NCBI RefSeq assembly: GCF_018406605.1
Contig: NZ_AP024545.1
Location: 2,046,001-2,110,000, forward strand
DNA from: Noviluteimonas caseinilytica
GTDB lineage: Bacteria > Pseudomonadota > Gammaproteobacteria > Xanthomonadales > Xanthomonadaceae
DNA: 64,000 nt
Reading direction: 5' to 3'
Shown here: positions 17,432 through 25,660 of the stretch, in pieces
Layout: each line of letters begins with the position of its first letter
Position numbering within the stretch: position 1 is the first letter of the stretch
The notes under the pieces: model-generated
The model's input: the letters and a program-made list of their open reading frames with translations, nothing else
The model's database searches: none
Told to the model about the DNA's origin: nothing
Translations under genes and position numbers: made by a program

Positions 17432-17653
17432 GGATGCACCTCGTGATGTCCGTTGGTTGCGTTGGGAGTTCGCGAGGAACGCGCCCTGACACGTTGTCGC
17501 TGGCCAAGGAAACGGACGAGTTCGGCCAGCTCGGCCATTCGACGACCAACGGTGCATATCGGGGAATTAGCGGCGTTTTCGCGATGTTTTCGCGTTCACG
17601 CCGCCTCCACGCCGCGCAGTGGACGTTCTCGCGCAATGCCAGGGGGAACTCGC

Positions 17654-17845
17654 ATGGAAACGCATCACCACGGTCCGAACGACGGCGTGCGCTACCACGG
17701 TCCGGAACGTCGCCGCGGCGGCGAGCGCCGCCAGAACCACGATCGCCGCGAAATGATCCGCTTCGAACTGACGAAGGAAGATCGCCGCAGCGGCAAGGAT
17801 CGCCGGCAGCAGGACGGGTGGGGGAAGCCGCTCTCGCGTTATTGA
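17654..17845 (+). CDS. Small Arg-rich hypothetical protein
   Basis: A 63-residue polar protein, about one quarter arginine, with repeated RR pairs (GPERRRGGERR, DRRE, DRRSGKDRR) and an N-terminal His run. A good ribosome binding site, AGGGGGA, lies 6 bases before the ATG. It carries no membrane segment or known domain; nucleic-acid binding is possible but unproven. It ends 19 bases before the 3' end of the convergent ybdD-like gene. Confidence 0.55.
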   Translation: METHHHGPNDGVRYHGPERRRGGERRQNHDRREMIRFELTKEDRRSGKDRRQQDGWGKPLSRY

Positions 17846-17864
17846 GTCAGAGGCAGCGCAAGCT

Positions 17865-18077
17865 TCAACAACACCGCGACCGTCCGCGCCCGTAGCGCGC
17901 ATGCATGCGCTCGACGCAGAACGCTTCGCGCGTCATCGGCACGTCGCCGGGATGATGCGCGCGCACGTGGGCGACGTAGGCGTCGTAATCCGGCACGCCG
18001 ATCGCCAGCCGCGCGGTCTGCAGCGCCGCGCGCCAGGCGTCGCGCCATTGCTCAGCGAACCGCATCGAGCGCCACAT
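17865..18077 (-). CDS. ybdD: YbdD/YjiX family small protein (CstA partner)
   Basis: A 70-residue cytoplasmic protein with the family landmarks GVPDYDAYVAH, MTREAFCVERMHARYG and the C-terminal RCC. YbdD and YjiX are the small partners needed by CstA and BtsT for pyruvate uptake in E. coli. I chose the ATG at 18077 because GGGAG lies 7 bases upstream; another ATG follows at 18065 with no such site. The chosen start overlaps the last 26 bases of cstA, so translation is coupled to it. Confidence 0.85.
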   Translation of the reverse strand: MWRSMRFAEQWRDAWRAALQTARLAIGVPDYDAYVAHVRAHHPGDVPMTREAFCVERMHARYGRGRSRCC

Positions 18078-20109
18078 AGTCGCTCTCCCGCGCCGTCGGC
18101 AGGTCCGCGCGCCGCGCCCGCCATGCCGCCCGCGTCGCGAAAACCAGCGTCAGCACCACCACCGCCATCAGCAACGCACACAACGCCGCGTCGATCTGGT
18201 TGTTGAGCAGCACGCGCCGCATGTCGTCGAGCGACTTCGCCGGCGCCAGGACTTCGCCGTGCGCGAGGGCGTCGGTGTAACGCCGCACGTTCGACAGGAA
18301 CCCGATCTTCGGATCGGCATGGAACAGCTTCTGCCACCCGGCGGTGAGCGTGCACGCGAGCAGCCAGGCGGTCGGCAACGCGGCGACCCACAGGTAGCGC
18401 TCGCGCTTCATCTTCACCAGCACCGCGCAAACGAAGATCATCGCCAGGCCCGCGAGCATCTGGTTCGCGATGCCGAACAGCGGCCACAAGGTGTTGATGC
18501 CGCCGAGCGGATCGACCACGCCCTGGTAGAGGAACCAGCCCCAGCCCGACACCGCGAGCGCGGTGCACACGAGGTTGGCGGTCCAGCTTTCCGTGCGCCG
18601 GAACGACGGCACGGCCAGGCCCACCACCTCCTGGATCATGAAGCGCGCCACGCGCGTGCCCGCGTCGAGCGTCGTGAGGATGAACAAGGCTTCGAACAGG
18701 ATCGCGTAGTGGTACCAGAACGCGAGCATCCCGCCGCCGCCCACGATGCCGTGCAGCAGTTGCGCCATGCCCACGGCCAGCGTGGGCGCGCCGCCGGTGC
18801 GCGAGAGGATCGTCGTCTCGCCGATGTCGCGCGCGGTTTGCGCGAGCACGTCGGGCGTGACCACGAAGCCCCATTGCGAAATGGCCTGCGCGGCAGATTC
18901 GACCGTCGTGCCGATCGCCGCCGTCGGTGCGTTCATCGCGAAGTACACCGCCGGGTCCAGCACGCACGCCGCCACCAGCGCCATCACCGCGACGCAGGCT
19001 TCCATCAGCATGCCGCCGTAGCCGATCACCGGGATCTCGCGTTCGTTCGCGATCATCTTGGGCGTGGTGCCCGAGGCGATCAGCGCGTGGAAGCCGGAGA
19101 TCGACCCGCACGCGATCGTGATGAACAGGAACGGGAACAGGCTGCCCGCGAACACCGGCCCGCTGCCGTCGATGAAGCGCGTGACCGCCGGCATCTGCAA
19201 TTGCGGCATCGCGATGAAGATCGCGACCGCCAGCAACGCCACGGTGCCGAGCTTGAGGAACGTGGACAGGTAATCGCGCGGCGCGAGCAGCATCCAGATC
19301 GGCAGCACGGCGGCGACGAAGCCGTAGGCGATCAGCATCCACGCCAGCGCCTTGCCGTCGAAGGTGAACAGCGCCGCCCAGGTTGGCGATGCCGCGACGT
19401 GGCCGCCCCACCAGATCGACGCGAGCAACAGCACCAGGCCGACGACGGACGCTTCGAGGATGCGGCCCGGCCGCCACCAGCGCAGCCATGCGCCCATCAG
19501 GAACGCGATCGGGATCGTCATCGCGACGGTGAAGGTGCCCCACGGACTCACCGCGAGCGCCTTGACGACGACCAGGCCCAGCACTGCGAGCAGGATCACC
19601 ATGATCGCGAGGATGCCGATCATCGCGGTCACGCCCGCGGCGGCGCCGAGTTCGTTGCGGATCATTTCGCCGAGCGAACGCCCGTCGCGCCGCACGGACA
19701 GGAACAACACCAGCATGTCCTGCACCGCGCCCGCGAGCACCACGCCGAACAGGATCCACAACAGTCCGGGCAGGTAGCCCATCTGCGCCGCGAGCACGGG
19801 ACCGACCAGCGGACCCGCGCCTGCGATGGCCGCGAAGTGGTGCCCGAACAGCACCACCTTCTGCGTCGGCACGTAATCGAGCCCGTCGTTGCGACGCCAT
19901 GCGGGCGTCGCGCGCGAGGGATCGAGTTGCATCGCGTGGGTGGCGATGTAGCGCGCGTGGAAGCGATAGCCGATGGCGAACACCGAGATCGACGCCGCGA
20001 TGACCCACATCGCCCCGACGGTTTCGCCGCGCGACAACGCCAGCACGCCCAGGCAACACGCCGCGAACACCGCCACCGCGGCCCAGCCCAGCCCCTTGAT
20101 CCAGCGCAT
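18052..20109 (-). CDS. cstA: Carbon starvation protein CstA, pyruvate/peptide permease
   Basis: A 685-residue inner-membrane protein with about 16-18 hydrophobic segments and the CstA signatures FGHHFAAIAGAGPLVGP and VQDMLVLFLSVRRDGRSLG near the N-terminus. Family members take up pyruvate, and possibly peptides, when carbon runs short. GGGGAG sits 8 bases before the ATG. It is preceded by corA with only 23 bases between and overlaps ybdD, so the three may be one transcript. CstA is usually under cAMP-CRP or starvation control; I see no CRP-like site in the tiny upstream gap. Confidence 0.95.
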   Translation of the reverse strand: MRWIKGLGWAAVAVFAACCLGVLALSRGETVGAMWVIAASISVFAIGYRFHARYIATHAMQLDPSRATPAWRRNDGLDYVPTQKVVLFGHHFAAIAGAGPLVGPVLAAQMGYLPGLLWILFGVVLAGAVQDMLVLFLSVRRDGRSLGEMIRNELGAAAGVTAMIGILAIMVILLAVLGLVVVKALAVSPWGTFTVAMTIPIAFLMGAWLRWWRPGRILEASVVGLVLLLASIWWGGHVAASPTWAALFTFDGKALAWMLIAYGFVAAVLPIWMLLAPRDYLSTFLKLGTVALLAVAIFIAMPQLQMPAVTRFIDGSGPVFAGSLFPFLFITIACGSISGFHALIASGTTPKMIANEREIPVIGYGGMLMEACVAVMALVAACVLDPAVYFAMNAPTAAIGTTVESAAQAISQWGFVVTPDVLAQTARDIGETTILSRTGGAPTLAVGMAQLLHGIVGGGGMLAFWYHYAILFEALFILTTLDAGTRVARFMIQEVVGLAVPSFRRTESWTANLVCTALAVSGWGWFLYQGVVDPLGGINTLWPLFGIANQMLAGLAMIFVCAVLVKMKRERYLWVAALPTAWLLACTLTAGWQKLFHADPKIGFLSNVRRYTDALAHGEVLAPAKSLDDMRRVLLNNQIDAALCALLMAVVVLTLVFATRAAWRARRADLPTARESDYVALDAVR

Positions 20110-20132
20110 GCACGAACTCCCCGTCGCGCGGC

Positions 20133-21128
20133 CTACAGCCAGCGGACTTTCCTGAGATAGCGGTACAGGCCGATGCAGACCGCGCCCACCACCACCACGA
20201 GGATGGCGTAGCTGTAGCGGCCTTCCAGCTCGGGCATGTGCCTGAAGTTCATGCCGTACCAGCTGGTGATCAGCGTGGGCGCGGCGAGCAGCGCGGCCCA
20301 GCCGGCGAGCTTCTTCACCACCTCGCCCTGGTTTACCGTGACCAGCGCGAGGTTGACGCTCATCGCCGCGGTGAGCATCTCGCGCAGCGTGTCGGTGCTT
20401 TCGTTGATGCGCACGGCATGGTCGAGCACGTCGCGGAAGTACAGGCGCACTTCTTCCGGCACCAGCCCGCCGTGCATGCGCGTGAGCTGCGCCAGGATGT
20501 CCTGCATGGGCGAGACCGCCAGGCGCAGCTGCGTGAGTTCGCGCTTGAGCTCGTACAGCTTCACCACCGTGTCGCGGCTGTAGCTCTCCGCGAAGATGTC
20601 CTTCTCCAGCGCGTTCAGCGAATCGCGGAACTCGGAGACGATCGGAAGATAGTTGTCGACGATGAAGTCGAGCCCGGCGTACAGCGCGTAGGCGGGGCCG
20701 AGGGCGAGCAGTTCGGGTTCGCGCTCCACGCGCGTGCGCACCGGCGCGTAGGACAGCGATGCGCCGTGCCGCACCGTCACGAGGTAACGCGCGCCGAGGA
20801 AGGCGTGCGTTTCGCCGAAGCGGATGTGGTCGTCGATCATCTGCGCGGTGTGCACCGCGACGAACAGCGAATTGCCGTACGCCTCGATCTTCGGGCGCTG
20901 GTGCGCGTGCTGCGCATCCTCCACCGCCAGGTCGTGCAGGCCGAATTCTTCCTGCAGCTTGTCGAGCAGCGCGTCCTCGGGTTCGTACAGGCCCACCCAG
21001 ACGAAGCTGCCGTCATCGACGGCCAGCACGTCGCTGATCGCATCGAGGCTGATGTCGCGCCGCTTGCCGTGGCGGTCGTACACCACGCAGTTGATGACGC
21101 AGGCGGGCAGGGCGGCGGGATCGTTCAT
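20133..21128 (-). CDS. corA: CorA family magnesium/cobalt channel
   Basis: A 331-residue channel with a large cytoplasmic N-terminal domain, a long helix of the CorA type (about 160-260) and two C-terminal membrane helices. The selectivity motif YGMN is at residues 291-294 and a basic C-terminus (RYLRKVRWL) follows the second helix. It works as an inner-membrane homopentamer for Mg2+ uptake. It starts 45 bases after the DUF4105 gene and ends 23 bases before cstA, all on the same strand. Confidence 0.95.
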   Translation of the reverse strand: MNDPAALPACVINCVVYDRHGKRRDISLDAISDVLAVDDGSFVWVGLYEPEDALLDKLQEEFGLHDLAVEDAQHAHQRPKIEAYGNSLFVAVHTAQMIDDHIRFGETHAFLGARYLVTVRHGASLSYAPVRTRVEREPELLALGPAYALYAGLDFIVDNYLPIVSEFRDSLNALEKDIFAESYSRDTVVKLYELKRELTQLRLAVSPMQDILAQLTRMHGGLVPEEVRLYFRDVLDHAVRINESTDTLREMLTAAMSVNLALVTVNQGEVVKKLAGWAALLAAPTLITSWYGMNFRHMPELEGRYSYAILVVVVGAVCIGLYRYLRKVRWL

Positions 21129-21173
21129 TGCCCGGATCGTGCCCCGTCGGACGGGGCCGGGGCAAGCATCGCG

Positions 21174-22346
21174 TCAGCGTGGGCGCGGGGTGAATGCGAA
21201 CGCGGCGTGGATCGGGAGCAGCAACGCGAGCCAGGCGATCTGCACCTGGCCCCCCGGCAGCAACTGCAGCGCCAGCGCCAGCACGCCGCCGCCGAACACC
21301 ACGTAGCGGACGATGCCGTGGAAACGCGACGTCGCGCCCCCGCGCAGCATCGCCCAGGCGCCGGGCAGCAACAGCAGGCACAGCGGCGAGAACAGCAGGA
21401 GGTTGTGGTTGGCCCAGCCCGCGACGTGCGCGGTGCAGCACCAGATGAAAGCCAGCAGGAGGCCGAGCAGCCCGAGCACCGTCCAGAACGGCAGCGCGAT
21501 CCCGCCGAGCAGGCGCGGCGCGCGCGCGGCGAGCATGCGCACCAGTCCGGCCGCGACCAGGCCGGCGAGCAGCCACGGCCACCAGCGGCGCGGGGCGTCC
21601 GGCGGTTCGGGGGCGAGGCGGTGTTCGACGAGGACGCTCTCGGACAACACCAGCGGGCGGCCCGCGCTGTTGCGGGCTTCGCGCAGGCTGTCGGCGAGGC
21701 GCATCGGGACGAACGCGTCCTGCCAGCGCGACAAAGGCTTGTCGGCGTACGGGCCCAGGCCGATGTCGAACCCCGTGCCCATCCACCAGGCCGGCGAGGC
21801 GAGGCGCACGGCTTCGTAGCGATACGTGTTGCCCTGCGAACGGCCCGCGAGCTGGCGTTGCAGGGCGCCGCCGAGTGCGCGGTCGACCGCATCGCGCACG
21901 CGCGTCGAACAGTTGTCGGTGAAGTATTCGTAGCGGTAGCGCGCGTGCTCGGGCTTCGCGTTCTCGGCGAGCGCGGCGGCGATGTCTTCCGACTGTTGCG
22001 GCGTGAGATCCAGCCATTGGATCGACACGCCGCGGCCGACGTCGCGGTAATACGCGAGGTCCTGCTCGAGCGGCAGCGCGACGAGCATGTATTCCATGTC
22101 GCCCTTGACGAAGCGGCCGATGAAGCCCGGTTCGTCGAGGTCGAAGAAGCCGAAGTTGTAGGAGATCGGCCCGCCCGGCGCATCGGGATCGGCGACGACG
22201 ATGGCGTTGTGGCCGAAACGTTCGAAGAAGATTTCGCCGGGCTGCATCGTCATCACGCCGATGCGCGGCGTGGCGAAGGCGACCGTGGCGAAGAGCCACA
22301 GCGCGAAGGCAATCAGCAGTTGCGCGAAGCGGTCAGGAGTCCGCAT
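21174..22346 (-). CDS. DUF4105 domain inner-membrane protein
   Basis: A 390-residue protein with a signal/anchor (residues 1-25, ending AFA), a periplasmic DUF4105 domain about 35-200 containing ERFGHNAI, YNFGFFD and the FTDNCSTRVRD motif, and a C-terminal half with about five membrane helices. The NCST cysteine and the histidine in GHNA are reminiscent of an NlpC/P60-like papain fold, so a hydrolase role is possible, but this is inference. The start overlaps the corC gene by 14 bases. In many proteobacteria lnt follows corC at this place; here DUF4105 does. A second ATG at 22358 is an alternative start. Confidence 0.8.
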   Translation of the reverse strand: MRTPDRFAQLLIAFALWLFATVAFATPRIGVMTMQPGEIFFERFGHNAIVVADPDAPGGPISYNFGFFDLDEPGFIGRFVKGDMEYMLVALPLEQDLAYYRDVGRGVSIQWLDLTPQQSEDIAAALAENAKPEHARYRYEYFTDNCSTRVRDAVDRALGGALQRQLAGRSQGNTYRYEAVRLASPAWWMGTGFDIGLGPYADKPLSRWQDAFVPMRLADSLREARNSAGRPLVLSESVLVEHRLAPEPPDAPRRWWPWLLAGLVAAGLVRMLAARAPRLLGGIALPFWTVLGLLGLLLAFIWCCTAHVAGWANHNLLLFSPLCLLLLPGAWAMLRGGATSRFHGIVRYVVFGGGVLALALQLLPGGQVQIAWLALLLPIHAAFAFTPRPR

Positions 22347-23193
22347 GCACGCTGACATGGAGCGCGTGCAGGCGACGCGCATCGGCGCGGGCGACGCGGA
22401 AGCCGAAGCGGCCCAGCGTGAGTTCCTCGCCGGCTTCCGGCAGGTGGCCGATCGCGGCGGTGAGCAGGCCACCGATGGTGTCGTACTCGTCGTCGTCGAA
22501 ATCGGCGCCGAAGCGTTCGTTGAAATCGCAGATCGGCGTGAGCGCATCGACCACGAAGTGGCCGTCGGCCTGCGCGGCGATCAGCTGGTTCTCGTCGACG
22601 GCTTCGTCGTGCTCGTCGTCGATGTCGCCGACGATCTGTTCCAGCACGTCTTCGATCGTGACCAGGCCGGCGACGCCGCCGTACTCGTCGATCACGATGG
22701 CCATGTGGTTGCGCGACTGGCGGAACTCGCGCAGCAGCACGTTGAGCTTCTTGGATTCGGGGATCAGCACCGCGGGACGGAGCAGTTCGCGCACGCTGGC
22801 CGGGGCGTGTTCGGCGACCACGCCGCGCAGCAGGTCCTTGGCCAGCAGGATGCCGAGGATCTCGTCCTTGTCTTCGCCATGCACCGGATAACGCGAATGG
22901 CCGGACTCGACGACCTGGCGCATCAGCGTCATCAGGTCGGCTTCCGGGGTCAGCGCCACCATCTGCGCGCGGGGGATCATCACGTCGCCCACGGTGAGGT
23001 CGGACACCGCGATGGCGCCTTCCATCATCCGCAGGGTGTCGGCCGCGATCAGGCCATCGGCCTGCACGTCGCGCAACAACTCGACGAGATCCTCGCGGGT
23101 GGTGGGCTCGCCGGAAAGGGCGGCGGTGATGCGATCGAGCCAGGTACGGCGGCTCTTGTCTTCGTGCTGCTGGGGACTGTCGTCGTCGGCCAT
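22333..23193 (-). CDS. corC: CorC/HlyC family CBS-domain transporter-associated protein
   Basis: A 286-residue cytoplasmic protein: a short acidic N-terminus, two CBS domains (about 65-185, including VMIPRAQM and VIDEYGGVAGLVTIEDVLE) and a C-terminal CorC/HlyC domain (about 200-280) with FNERFGADF and YDTIGGLL. CorC homologues are tied to Mg2+/Co2+ efflux and, next to ybeY and phoH, are part of a widely conserved group. The ATG at 23193 is used; a TTG further upstream is unlikely. No strong Shine-Dalgarno is visible, so coupling to the upstream genes may matter. Confidence 0.92.
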   Translation of the reverse strand: MADDDSPQQHEDKSRRTWLDRITAALSGEPTTREDLVELLRDVQADGLIAADTLRMMEGAIAVSDLTVGDVMIPRAQMVALTPEADLMTLMRQVVESGHSRYPVHGEDKDEILGILLAKDLLRGVVAEHAPASVRELLRPAVLIPESKKLNVLLREFRQSRNHMAIVIDEYGGVAGLVTIEDVLEQIVGDIDDEHDEAVDENQLIAAQADGHFVVDALTPICDFNERFGADFDDDEYDTIGGLLTAAIGHLPEAGEELTLGRFGFRVARADARRLHALHVSVHADS

Positions 23194-23267
23194 GGGCGGG
23201 GGGAAAGCAGTTCCGGGCAACGCGGAACGAACGGGCGGCGAGTCTAGCGCGGAAGTGCGCAGGTTCG

Positions 23268-23285
23268 GTGAAACGGCCGTTTCAC
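23268..23285. promoter_or_regulatory. 18-bp perfect palindrome overlapping the ybeY stop
   Basis: GTGAAACGG is followed with no spacer by its exact reverse complement CCGTTTCAC. The element spans the ybeY stop codon (23282-23284) and lies about 75 bases upstream of the corC start. It could be an operator, a processing site or a chance palindrome. No T tract is present, so it is not a terminator. Confidence 0.45.
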
Positions 23286-23752
23286 TCGAGGGCGTAGGGG
23301 TCTTCGATCCCGAGGTCGGCCAGGATCTCGCGTTCCAGGCCCTCCATCGCCTCGGCGTCGCGCGGGTCCTCGTGGTCCCAGCCCAGCAGGTGCAGGGCGC
23401 CGTGGACCGTGAGGTGGGCGTAGTGGGCGAGCAGGGGCTTCTTCTGTTCCTTCGCCTCGCGGGCCACCACCGGGGCGCACAGGACGATGTCGCCGAGCAG
23501 GGGCAGCTTCACGCCTTCGGGCAGGTCGGCCGGGAAGCTCAGGACGTTGGTCGCGTAGTCCTTGCCCCGGTAATGGCGGTTGAGGGCGCGGCCTTCCTTG
23601 GTGCCGACGATGCGCAGGGCGAGGTCCGCCTCGCGGATGCGGCCCTGCAGCGCGGCGGCCACCCATTTGCGGAAGCTCACCGCCGCCGGCAGGCCGGCGC
23701 GCGGGACGGCGTATTCGACGCCGACATCGAGTCGGACCGGACCACGGGTCAT
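23282..23752 (-). CDS. ybeY: YbeY endoribonuclease / 16S rRNA maturation factor
   Basis: A 156-residue metal-dependent RNase involved in 16S rRNA 3' end maturation and late ribosome quality control. The zinc-binding motif HxxxHxxxxxH is intact: His117, His121 and His127 in HGALHLLGWDH. The ATG overlaps the stop of the phoH-like gene in ATGA, so translation is coupled. Order ybeZ-ybeY-corC is the usual one. Confidence 0.95.
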   Translation of the reverse strand: MTRGPVRLDVGVEYAVPRAGLPAAVSFRKWVAAALQGRIREADLALRIVGTKEGRALNRHYRGKDYATNVLSFPADLPEGVKLPLLGDIVLCAPVVAREAKEQKKPLLAHYAHLTVHGALHLLGWDHEDPRDAEAMEGLEREILADLGIEDPYALE

Positions 23753-24738
23753 GGATTCTTTCCTGTCGAGGCGTCCTGCGCATCGCGTGCGTCGTACGCA
23801 TCCACGATGCGCGCGACCAGCGGATGGCGCACGACGTCGCGCGCCTGGAAGAAGGTGAAGCTGATGCCGTCCACGCCATGCAGCACGTCGATGGCGTCGC
23901 GCAGGCCGGACTTCTGGTGCTTCGGCAAGTCGATCTGCGTGAGGTCGCCGGTGACCACGGCGGTGGCGCCGAAGCCCAGGCGCGTCAGGAACATCTTCAT
24001 CTGTTCGATGGTGGTGTTCTGCGCTTCGTCGAGGATCACGAACGCATCGTTGAGCGTGCGGCCGCGCATGTACGCGAGCGGCGCGATCTCGATGACGTTC
24101 TTCTCCAGCAGCTTGATCACTTTCTCCACGCCGAGCATTTCGTACAGCGCGTCGTAGAGCGGGCGCAGGTAGGGATCGACCTTCTGCGTGAGGTCGCCCG
24201 GGAGGAAGCCGAGCTTTTCGCCGGCTTCCACGGCGGGGCGCACGAGGATCAGGCGCTGCACGCGCGATTCGTTGAGCGCTTCCACCGCCATCGCCACCGC
24301 GAGGAAGGTCTTGCCGGTGCCGGCGGGGCCGACGCCGAAGTTGATGTCGTTGGTCGCGATCGCGTGCAGGTACTTGCCCTGGTTGGCGCCGCGGCCGCGG
24401 ATGGTGCCGCGCTTGACGCGGATGGCGACGTCCTGCGGTTCGATGCCGTCGGTGGCGCGCACGGGATCGGCGTCGACGGCGTTGAGCCGGATGTTGATCG
24501 CGTGGCCGTCGAAGATTTCCTCGCCGGCCTCGGCGTAGAGCTCGCGCAGGAAGCGCTCGGCGCGCTGCACGTTCGCCTCCGCACCGGTGATGCGGAAGAT
24601 GTTGCCGCGGTTGGCGATCTCCACGCCCAGGCGCAGTTCGATCTGGCGCAGGTGGGCGTCGAAGGCGCCGGCGAGGTTCGCGAGGCGTTCGCTGTCGGGC
24701 GGGTCGAGGGTGAAGTCGCGTTGTGCGGGTGCATTCAT
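23749..24738 (-). CDS. ybeZ: PhoH-like ATPase YbeZ
   Basis: A 329-residue cytoplasmic ATPase/RNA-helicase-like protein that works with YbeY. An N-terminal KH-like segment (about 30-100) precedes the PhoH ATPase domain with Walker A GPAGTGKT at 137-144, Walker B FVILDEAQNT near 224-233 and the VVTGDLTQ sensor. The ATG at 24738 begins right at the conserved N-terminus. It is the first gene of the minus-strand run and diverges from tetR across 174 bases. On the minus strand TTGACC (24803-24798) could be its -35 box, but no good -10 follows. Confidence 0.94.
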   Translation of the reverse strand: MNAPAQRDFTLDPPDSERLANLAGAFDAHLRQIELRLGVEIANRGNIFRITGAEANVQRAERFLRELYAEAGEEIFDGHAINIRLNAVDADPVRATDGIEPQDVAIRVKRGTIRGRGANQGKYLHAIATNDINFGVGPAGTGKTFLAVAMAVEALNESRVQRLILVRPAVEAGEKLGFLPGDLTQKVDPYLRPLYDALYEMLGVEKVIKLLEKNVIEIAPLAYMRGRTLNDAFVILDEAQNTTIEQMKMFLTRLGFGATAVVTGDLTQIDLPKHQKSGLRDAIDVLHGVDGISFTFFQARDVVRHPLVARIVDAYDARDAQDASTGKNP

Positions 24739-24891
24739 CGCGGCAAGCGTAGCGCGGCGTCGTGTTGGAGGCGATCACGGGCGCTTCGGGAAAAGTAGGT
24801 CAAAAAGATCGGGCCCTGGATTGGAATGCAGCGCACCGGGGACGGCCGGGGGCAGGGCCCCGCGGACCGTCCGTCGGACCTCGCTTGCCCC

Positions 24892-24909
24892 TAATTCATT
24901 GCTGAATTA
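24892..24909. promoter_or_regulatory. AT-rich palindrome, probable TetR operator
   Basis: Arms TAATTCA and TGAATTA are exact reverse complements around a 4-base centre, in an AT-rich island within very GC-rich DNA. The element ends 3 bases before the tetR ATG and covers the place where the ribosome binding site or -10 box would lie. Size and symmetry fit a TetR-family operator, so autorepression of the whole export operon is likely. Confidence 0.7.
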
Positions 24910-24912
24910 AAT

Positions 24913-25635
24913 ATGCACGACATGCCCCGCACCCCCGCCAAACCCGCGCCCCGCAAGGCTTCGGGCCGCAGCCCGGCCAAACCGGCCGTGCGCGCCCGCA
25001 GCGCCGACCAGCGCGCCCCCGGCCGTCCCACGGGCGAAAGCCCGGACCAGCGCGCCCGCCTCCTGGACGCCGCCGTCGGGTGCTTTGCGCGCCGCGGGAT
25101 CGCCGCCGCCACGCTGCGCGAGATCGCCACCGATGCCGGCGTGAATCCGGCGCTCGTCCACTACTACTTCGGCGACAAGCTGCAGTTGCAGCAGGCGGTG
25201 ATCGCCGAACGGCTGATGCCGGCGTTCGCCGAAGTGCGCAACGCGACGATGCAATCCGGCGACGACATCGCCGGCCTGGTCGCCGGGTTCGTGCGCGGCA
25301 TGTGCGACGCCGTCGAACGCCATCCCTGGCTGCCGCCGCTGTGGGTGCGCGAAGTGCTGTGCGAAGGCGGTGCGCTGCGCGAAGTGCTGTTCACGACGAT
25401 GGCGCCGCAGGTCCCGCAACTGCTCGCGGCGCGCTTCGCCGCCGCGCAGGACGCCGGCGAGCTCAATCCCGACCTCGATCCGCGCCTGCTGGTCGCCTCG
25501 CTCGTGGGCCTGACGTTGTTCCCCGCCGCGGGCGCGCCGATCTGGCGCCGCCTGTTCGCCGCCGACGACATCGATGCCACCACGATGCGCGACCACGCCA
25601 TCGCGCTGCTCGATCGCGGCCTCGGTACGCCCTGA
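24913..25635 (+). CDS. TetR family repressor of the adjacent ABC export operon
   Basis: A 240-residue regulator. A Pro/Ala/Arg-rich N-terminal tail (1-40) precedes the helix-turn-helix (about 47-93: LLDAAVGCFARRGIAAATLREIA, NPALVHYYFGDK) and an alpha-helical ligand domain. Gene order TetR-HlyD-ABC ATPase-permease matches the cecR-ybhGFSR layout of E. coli. Start choice is uncertain: ATGs at 24913 and 24922 both lack a Shine-Dalgarno and lie just after the AT-rich palindrome, so the mRNA may be leaderless. It is the first gene of the operon, with 25 bases to the next one. Confidence 0.9.
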   Translation: MHDMPRTPAKPAPRKASGRSPAKPAVRARSADQRAPGRPTGESPDQRARLLDAAVGCFARRGIAAATLREIATDAGVNPALVHYYFGDKLQLQQAVIAERLMPAFAEVRNATMQSGDDIAGLVAGFVRGMCDAVERHPWLPPLWVREVLCEGGALREVLFTTMAPQVPQLLAARFAAAQDAGELNPDLDPRLLVASLVGLTLFPAAGAPIWRRLFAADDIDATTMRDHAIALLDRGLGTP

Positions 25636-25660
25636 CCCCCCTTTGCCTGCGAGATCCCAG

